Shown here in pieces: positions 6,237 through 9,524 of a stretch of DNA of 9,524 nt. The notes beneath the pieces were generated by a model that had not been told where the DNA came from, searched no databases, and saw only the letters and a program-made list of their open reading frames with translations. This stretch comes from DATJLQ01 sp035509415 (GTDB taxonomy: Bacteria; Pseudomonadota; Alphaproteobacteria; JACZXZ01): positions 1 to 9,524 of the forward strand of contig DATJLQ010000240.1 in NCBI GenBank assembly GCA_035509415.1, written 5' to 3'. The stretch's first letter is position 1. Every line of letters begins with the position of its first letter. Position numbers and translations under genes: made by a program.

Positions 6237-7127
6237 ATGAGTCTACCATTCACGAGAGCGTTCAGGCTTGCCGGTCGCAAAGGCGATGGGCGGCATGCCT
6301 ATGCCAACCCGAACGGCGCGTTCTTGGGGCGCGGCGTGCCGTTGCTCGAACGGGACCGATGGGGGCGGTGGAAACCGCGCGACCGGGCTGTGCTGGAGCG
6401 CCTGTTCACGAAGGGCTACGGCACCCCGATCGATCTCGGCTGGCGCATGCGGCAGCTCGGCTACGTCGCCCACGCGCTCAACAAGGGCGACCTCTGTCTC
6501 GCGAGCATCTCCTTGGTGCACATGGAGCTGTCGCCCTTGCCGAGCATCGACCGCGCGCGGGCGATGGCCAAGGCGGACGGTATGCTGGCCAAGTTCAACC
6601 CCGACTGGGAGAACGAGCCGCGCGTCGCGGCGGGCGACCCCGCCGGGGGACAATGGACCGATGGCGCAAGCACCGACGATCCTCCGGCGGCGGCTAATGA
6701 ACACGGGCATGACGTGATCATTCGCCATTCCGACGGCTCGACCGAGACCCGGACCGGCGGCTCCCACACTTGGCGCTCCGATAATCCTGGGGCGATCGAA
6801 GCCGGCGATTTCGCGAACGATCAGGGCGCGATTGGTGCTCATGGCGGGCTTACCGTGTTTCCCGACGAAGCGACCGGGGAGGCGGCGCAGAGCGCTTTGC
6901 TTACGTCGGTATACGGGAACTCGACGATCGACCAAATGATCGAAGCGTGGGCACCTCCAAAAGAAAACAATACTGCTCGATACCAAGCTCTTGTCAATCA
7001 ATGGACTGGCTTGCCTGGCAACACGCGCGTCGGCGACCTAACCCCTGCCCAGCTCGCCTCGGTCATGGCGGCACAGCGCCGAATGGAGGGTTGGTGGACC
7101 GGAACCGTCATACGAAGCGGGCCGTGA
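6237..7127 (+). CDS. Modular protein with GGQWT junction motif and phage-like C-terminal domain; possible effector
   Basis: The 296-residue protein has no signal peptide or membrane helix. Residues 1-118 form a module unknown to me, rich in Arg and Leu. Residues 120-142 carry FNPDWENEPR followed by AAGDPAGGQWT. This resembles the NPD...PR-x-AG-x-P-x-GGQWT motif I recall from alphaproteobacterial and phage proteins, where it joins a common front part to variable ends. A polar linker (143-175) leads to the C-terminal domain (about 177-287): W-R-S-DNPGAIE, DFA-x3-GAIG, GG-x-TVFPD, G-x-AAQ-x-ALL, YGNSTI, and WAPP-x-ENNTARY. I recall similar R-x2-NPGNI domains from phage virion and tail proteins. 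Enzyme activity is unproven. The 3' part uses more A/T-rich codons than the surrounding genes. The next gene overlaps it and encodes an exported small protein, so a toxin/immunity or enzyme/inhibitor pair is plausible but inferred. Confidence 0.75.
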   Translation: MSLPFTRAFRLAGRKGDGRHAYANPNGAFLGRGVPLLERDRWGRWKPRDRAVLERLFTKGYGTPIDLGWRMRQLGYVAHALNKGDLCLASISLVHMELSPLPSIDRARAMAKADGMLAKFNPDWENEPRVAAGDPAGGQWTDGASTDDPPAAANEHGHDVIIRHSDGSTETRTGGSHTWRSDNPGAIEAGDFANDQGAIGAHGGLTVFPDEATGEAAQSALLTSVYGNSTIDQMIEAWAPPKENNTARYQALVNQWTGLPGNTRVGDLTPAQLASVMAAQRRMEGWWTGTVIRSGP

Positions 7128-7564
7128 ACGGCGCACAGCATCAGATTTTCTTGGCAGCCGGCTTGATCGCGATACTTGTCGCATCGAGTTCGGCTTTTGC
7201 TGCCGCAAGCCAGTGCCTTGAATATGCGCCGGCAGTCGTAACCCTGACCGGAACCATAACCCGCCAGATGGGCTATGGCCCGCCCGGTTTCGGCGAGGAT
7301 CCCGCGCACGATGCCAAGGAGCGCTATTGGCGACTCGATCTCGAGAAGCCGATCTGCACCAATGGAAGCGGCAAGGACGATCCCAATATGCAAGCGGAGA
7401 AAAACATCAGGCATTTGGAGATCGTCTATATGAACGGATATCCGACCGGCGGAAATTGGGTCGGGCATCGCGTTTCGATCACGGGAACGCTGTTTCACGG
7501 GTTCACCGGCCACCATCATACCCGAGTTCTCATAACGGCGGATAAGACGGCGCGGATTCATTGA
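7094..7564 (+). CDS. Exported DUF4431-type protein, possible immunity or accessory partner
   Basis: From GTG 7094 the protein has 156 residues. The n-region DRNRHTKR is basic, residues 18-35 are hydrophobic, and AFA before Ala37 is a good Sec cleavage site. The mature part has the DUF4431 pattern as I remember it: C-x2-Y-x-PAVVTLTGT near the start, GPPGFGEDP, YWRLDLEKPIC in the middle, and VSITGTLFHGFTGHHHTRVL at the end. Cys41 and Cys88 could form a disulfide. GGAGG at 7085-7089 sits four bases before GTG 7094. An alternative GTG at 7124 overlaps the previous stop as GTGA, but would leave a signal peptide without Lys or Arg, so I prefer 7094. Either way the gene overlaps the upstream one and is likely translated together with it. 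Function of DUF4431 is unknown to me; a periplasmic protector against the upstream product is a hypothesis. Confidence 0.78.
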   Translation: MDRNRHTKRAVNGAQHQIFLAAGLIAILVASSSAFAAASQCLEYAPAVVTLTGTITRQMGYGPPGFGEDPAHDAKERYWRLDLEKPICTNGSGKDDPNMQAEKNIRHLEIVYMNGYPTGGNWVGHRVSITGTLFHGFTGHHHTRVLITADKTARIH

Positions 7565-7591
7565 GGCTAGGGAAAAGCCGGGCGTTGACCT

Positions 7592-8356
7592 TTACGCCGC
7601 TTCCGCGACGGCACGGCGTTTCCGCGCGATGAGCTTGATCCCGGGCTTGAAGGCGATGCGGCGCCGGACCACGTCGAGCCCGTGGCGCGCGAGGAGACGC
7701 GCGAGCGTCGCGGGCGAGAAATAAAGGCAATGGGAGGGCGGGCAGAACGCGTCCCATGTCTCCAGATCGCGCGGCCGGCGCCAATGGGAAATGTCGGGTG
7801 TCGTGAGGTAGAGCACGGCGCCCGGCTTCATCGCGCGCGCCAGCGCGGCCACGAAGGCGTTGCAGTCGGCGCTGTGCTCGATCACTTCCGAGCAATAGAC
7901 CGCATCGAAGCTCGCGGGCTCGAGCGGCGCCTGCTCGACGAAGCCGTGGACGAAGCGGATGCCGGGGAAATGCTCGGCCGCGTAGGCGAGCGACTTGCCG
8001 TCGGGCTCGACGCCGGTGACCTCGAAGCCCGCGCGCCGCGCCGCCTCGGACATGAAGCCGCCATTGGCGCCCACGTCGAGGAAGCGTTTTCCCTCGGGCG
8101 CGGCGCCGAGCGCGCGGCAGATCTGGCGCACGCGCCCCGCCGAGCGCTTGAGCTTGCGCTCGGCCTTCGTGAAATAGCCGGCGGTCGCACCCTCATAGGC
8201 GTCGGCGTAGAGCGCATCGAGGGTCGCGGGATCGGGCGGCGGATCGAGCCAGATCATGCCGCAGCCAACGCAGCGCAGGAGACGGCCCGCGCTGTGGACA
8301 TGAAACGGCTCGGCGCGCGCGCCGCCGCAGACGGGACAGGTCGGGGACGCGGTCAT
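7592..8356 (-). CDS. SAM-dependent class I methyltransferase with N-terminal zinc ribbon
   Basis: The 254-residue protein opens with CPVCG (Cys7, Cys10) and CVGCG (Cys29, Cys32), a four-Cys zinc-ribbon. A Rossmann-type methyltransferase core follows: SAM-binding motif I FLDVGANGGF at 92-101, the acidic residue Glu117 in GVEPDG, SFDAVYCSEVIEH at 149-161 as motif IV, and MKPGAVLYLTTPD at 176-188. This is the pattern of the Methyltransf_23 type, often acting on small molecules, lipids, quinones or glycans; the acceptor cannot be deduced. It has no signal peptide. The gene lies 62 bases downstream of the Rieske oxygenase on the same strand and is probably co-transcribed. AAGGA is only one base from the ATG, so the ribosome site is poorly spaced. 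Its stop faces the DUF4431 gene end 27 bases away. Confidence 0.88.
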   Translation of the reverse strand: MTASPTCPVCGGARAEPFHVHSAGRLLRCVGCGMIWLDPPPDPATLDALYADAYEGATAGYFTKAERKLKRSAGRVRQICRALGAAPEGKRFLDVGANGGFMSEAARRAGFEVTGVEPDGKSLAYAAEHFPGIRFVHGFVEQAPLEPASFDAVYCSEVIEHSADCNAFVAALARAMKPGAVLYLTTPDISHWRRPRDLETWDAFCPPSHCLYFSPATLARLLARHGLDVVRRRIAFKPGIKLIARKRRAVAEAA

Positions 8357-8378
8357 TTCCTTTCACGCCTCGGCGGCG

Positions 8379-8432
8379 CCGGTCAGCTGCGCCAGCCCGG
8401 TCAACTGCGCCAACCCGGTCAGCTGCGCCAAC
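8379..8432. repeat. Three tandem copies of an 18-bp unit over the end of the oxygenase gene
   Basis: Plus-strand units are CCGGTCAGCTGCGCCAGC (8379-8396), CCGGTCAACTGCGCCAAC (8397-8414) and CCGGTCAGCTGCGCCAAC (8415-8432), differing at one or two positions. Read on the minus strand in the frame of the oxygenase, each unit contains TGG CGC AGC/AGT TGA, the same Trp-Arg-Ser-stop that ends the protein. The gene stops in the first unit it meets (TGA at 8421-8419). The other two copies lie downstream and fill most of the gap to the methyltransferase gene. Confidence 0.9.
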
Positions 8433-9438
8433 GGAGCGTGCGTTCCTTGATCGGGTTCTCGAACGGACGCCCGGCCTCCGCGGCCTCGGCGAATTCCTTC
8501 TTCAGGCGATAATACCACTTCGCCTGGGTGTCGGCATCGTCGATCAGCATGAGCGGCGGCTCGTGGACCAGGCCCTTCTGCTGGAGTGCGACGATGCCCC
8601 GGTCCTGCTCGAGGAAGCGGCGCGCGAAGGGAGCGAGGAACGGCTTCAGCACGGTGAGCCAGGGCATGGTCCAGTAGATCGCGTGGTTGACGCGCGTCTC
8701 GGTCTCCGAGATCGGCGTCACCGCGGTCAAGCCGCACAGCGTGTAGCGCCCGGCCTTGACGTGCTCGATGCGCACGCCCGGAAGCTGGAACGCGATCTCG
8801 GTGCTGATCTCGCCGCCCAGAATCTTGTAGCCCGCGGAATTGCCGCTCGGCTTGTGGCGCAGCATGCGCCAGCCGCGCTCGGCGGGCTCGAAGCGGCGCG
8901 CCTTCTCGTGGATCGAGCGGCCCGAGCGCCACCACCAGGCGCGATGCACGAAGGGCCCGTGCGCCGGGTCCATGAGTCCCACGACCGCGTGGTCGATCGC
9001 GCAGGGGAAGATCATCTCCTGGAACAGGCCGGGACCCTCGGCGCCGAACTCGGGCACCAAAGGCACCTCGGGCAACGCGCCGTTCTCCTCGCCGAAATAG
9101 ATCCAGAGATTGCCCTGCACCTCGCGGCACGGGTAGCGCTTCACCTTCACGCGCGCGACGTCGAGCTTGTCGCCCTCGACGAGCGACGGGATCGCGGTGC
9201 AGCGCCCCTCGGTGTTGAAGCGCCAGCCGTGATAGCAGCACTCGACCTCGGCACCGTCGAAGCGGCCGGCCGAGAGCGGAATGCCGCGATGGGGGCAGAT
9301 GTCGCGAAGCGCGAAGGGCTTGCCGTCGCGCGCGCGGCCGACGAGCAGCGGCTCCCCGAGAAGCGTGGTCGCGAGCGTCCGCCCCGGCTTGAGCCGGCTT
9401 CCGGGCAACGCGAAATACCACAGATTTTTGAGGAACAT
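8419..9438 (-). CDS. Rieske non-haem iron oxygenase, oxygenase component
   Basis: From ATG 9438 the protein has 339 residues. The Rieske [2Fe-2S] domain is at about 5-115, with Cys48-x-His50 and, after 16 residues, Cys67-x2-His70. The catalytic domain has Asp157-x2-His160-x4-His165 in MDPAHGPFVH, the mononuclear iron site and bridging Asp; the third iron ligand is probably one of the Asp residues at 300-303. It belongs to the ring-hydroxylating/VanA/pheophorbide-oxygenase superfamily, which uses O2 to hydroxylate or demethylate substrates. The substrate is unknown, and no reductase or ferredoxin gene is visible, so electrons must come from elsewhere. The frame continues upstream to ATG 9495 and GTG 9501 with an Arg-rich extension. 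I chose 9438 because MFLKNLWYFA is the usual family beginning, although no Shine-Dalgarno box precedes it. It probably heads an operon with the methyltransferase. Confidence 0.88.
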   Translation of the reverse strand: MFLKNLWYFALPGSRLKPGRTLATTLLGEPLLVGRARDGKPFALRDICPHRGIPLSAGRFDGAEVECCYHGWRFNTEGRCTAIPSLVEGDKLDVARVKVKRYPCREVQGNLWIYFGEENGALPEVPLVPEFGAEGPGLFQEMIFPCAIDHAVVGLMDPAHGPFVHRAWWWRSGRSIHEKARRFEPAERGWRMLRHKPSGNSAGYKILGGEISTEIAFQLPGVRIEHVKAGRYTLCGLTAVTPISETETRVNHAIYWTMPWLTVLKPFLAPFARRFLEQDRGIVALQQKGLVHEPPLMLIDDADTQAKWYYRLKKEFAEAAEAGRPFENPIKERTLRWRS

Positions 9439-9504
9439 GAGGGAAGCTGTAGCGAAATGCCGGGCGTGGAACAAGTAGCGTCGCCTGCGGCGCATTGCCA
9501 CGTT

Positions 9505-9520
9505 TTTCGCAAGTGCGAAA
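9505..9520. promoter_or_regulatory. Inverted repeat TTTCGCA-AG-TGCGAAA
   Basis: Perfect seven-base arms around two bases lie 67-82 bases upstream of the oxygenase start on the minus strand. Length and position fit a dimeric repressor or activator site. No T-run in either direction makes a terminator unlikely. The window ends four bases later, so the rest of the promoter region cannot be seen. Confidence 0.5.
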
Positions 9521-9524
9521 GAGC

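Noticed and set aside
6161..7591. Mobile element or integrated prophage remnant with attachment sites
   Set aside because: I found no integrase, transposase, tRNA gene or matching direct repeats at both ends. Only composition and phage-like domain content point to transfer.
7565..7591. Terminator between the convergent DUF4431 and methyltransferase genes
   Set aside because: Only a four-base GGCT/AGCC pairing over seven bases is seen, too weak and without a T-run.
8379..8432. Short CRISPR-like array
   Set aside because: The copies are directly adjacent with no spacers, only 18 bp long, and overlap a gene end. It is a simple tandem repeat.
7682..8512. A 276-codon plus-strand frame opposite the methyltransferase
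   Set aside because: It has no domain, and its end merely reads the 18-bp repeat as Gly-Gln-Leu-Arg-Gln-Pro. The minus strand has a clear methyltransferase.
8363..9421. Possible frameshifted longer oxygenase with a LAQLTG repeat tail
   Set aside because: That frame is Arg-rich and lacks the Rieske and iron-site motifs. The oxygenase frame is intact and ends normally in Arg-Ser-stop, so no frameshift is needed.

Overview
The window is GC-rich coding DNA with strong G/C preference at third codon positions. It carries a HDFNN-type hybrid histidine kinase, a REC-EAL protein, a Sel1-repeat protein and an AlkK-like acyl-CoA synthetase. Together these suggest an alphaproteobacterial chromosome, probably a soil or water organism of the Rhodospirillales/Hyphomicrobiales kind; the order is an inference. 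No tRNA, rRNA, CRISPR array, transposase or integrase was seen.

Layout. (1) Bases 1-2887, plus strand: a 5'-truncated hybrid histidine kinase (PAS-HisKA-HATPase-REC), then after one base a REC-EAL response regulator with a complete c-di-GMP phosphodiesterase active site. This is a signalling pair that should turn an unknown input into c-di-GMP breakdown. (2) Bases 3038-3769, plus: an exported Sel1-repeat protein. (3) Bases 3789-4195, minus: two overlapping genes for tiny two-helix membrane proteins that resemble each other. (4) Bases 4196-4433: a divergent control region with a direct repeat and two inverted repeats. (5) Bases 4434-6050, plus: a complete fatty-acyl-CoA synthetase. (6) Bases 6161-7564, plus: an AT-rich leader followed by two overlapping genes. 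The first encodes a modular protein with a junction motif and a C-terminal phage-like domain; the second encodes an exported DUF4431-type protein. The pair has the layout of an effector with a periplasmic immunity or accessory protein and looks like recently acquired cargo. (7) Bases 9438-7592, minus: a Rieske non-haem iron oxygenase followed by a zinc-ribbon SAM methyltransferase. They are separated by a 62-base gap that includes most of an 18-bp tandem repeat whose copies each repeat the end of the oxygenase gene.

The most interesting parts are the 6237-7564 gene pair, whose function is not known to me, and the repeated gene end at 8379-8432. The remaining genes belong to well-known families, although their substrates and signals cannot be read from the sequence.
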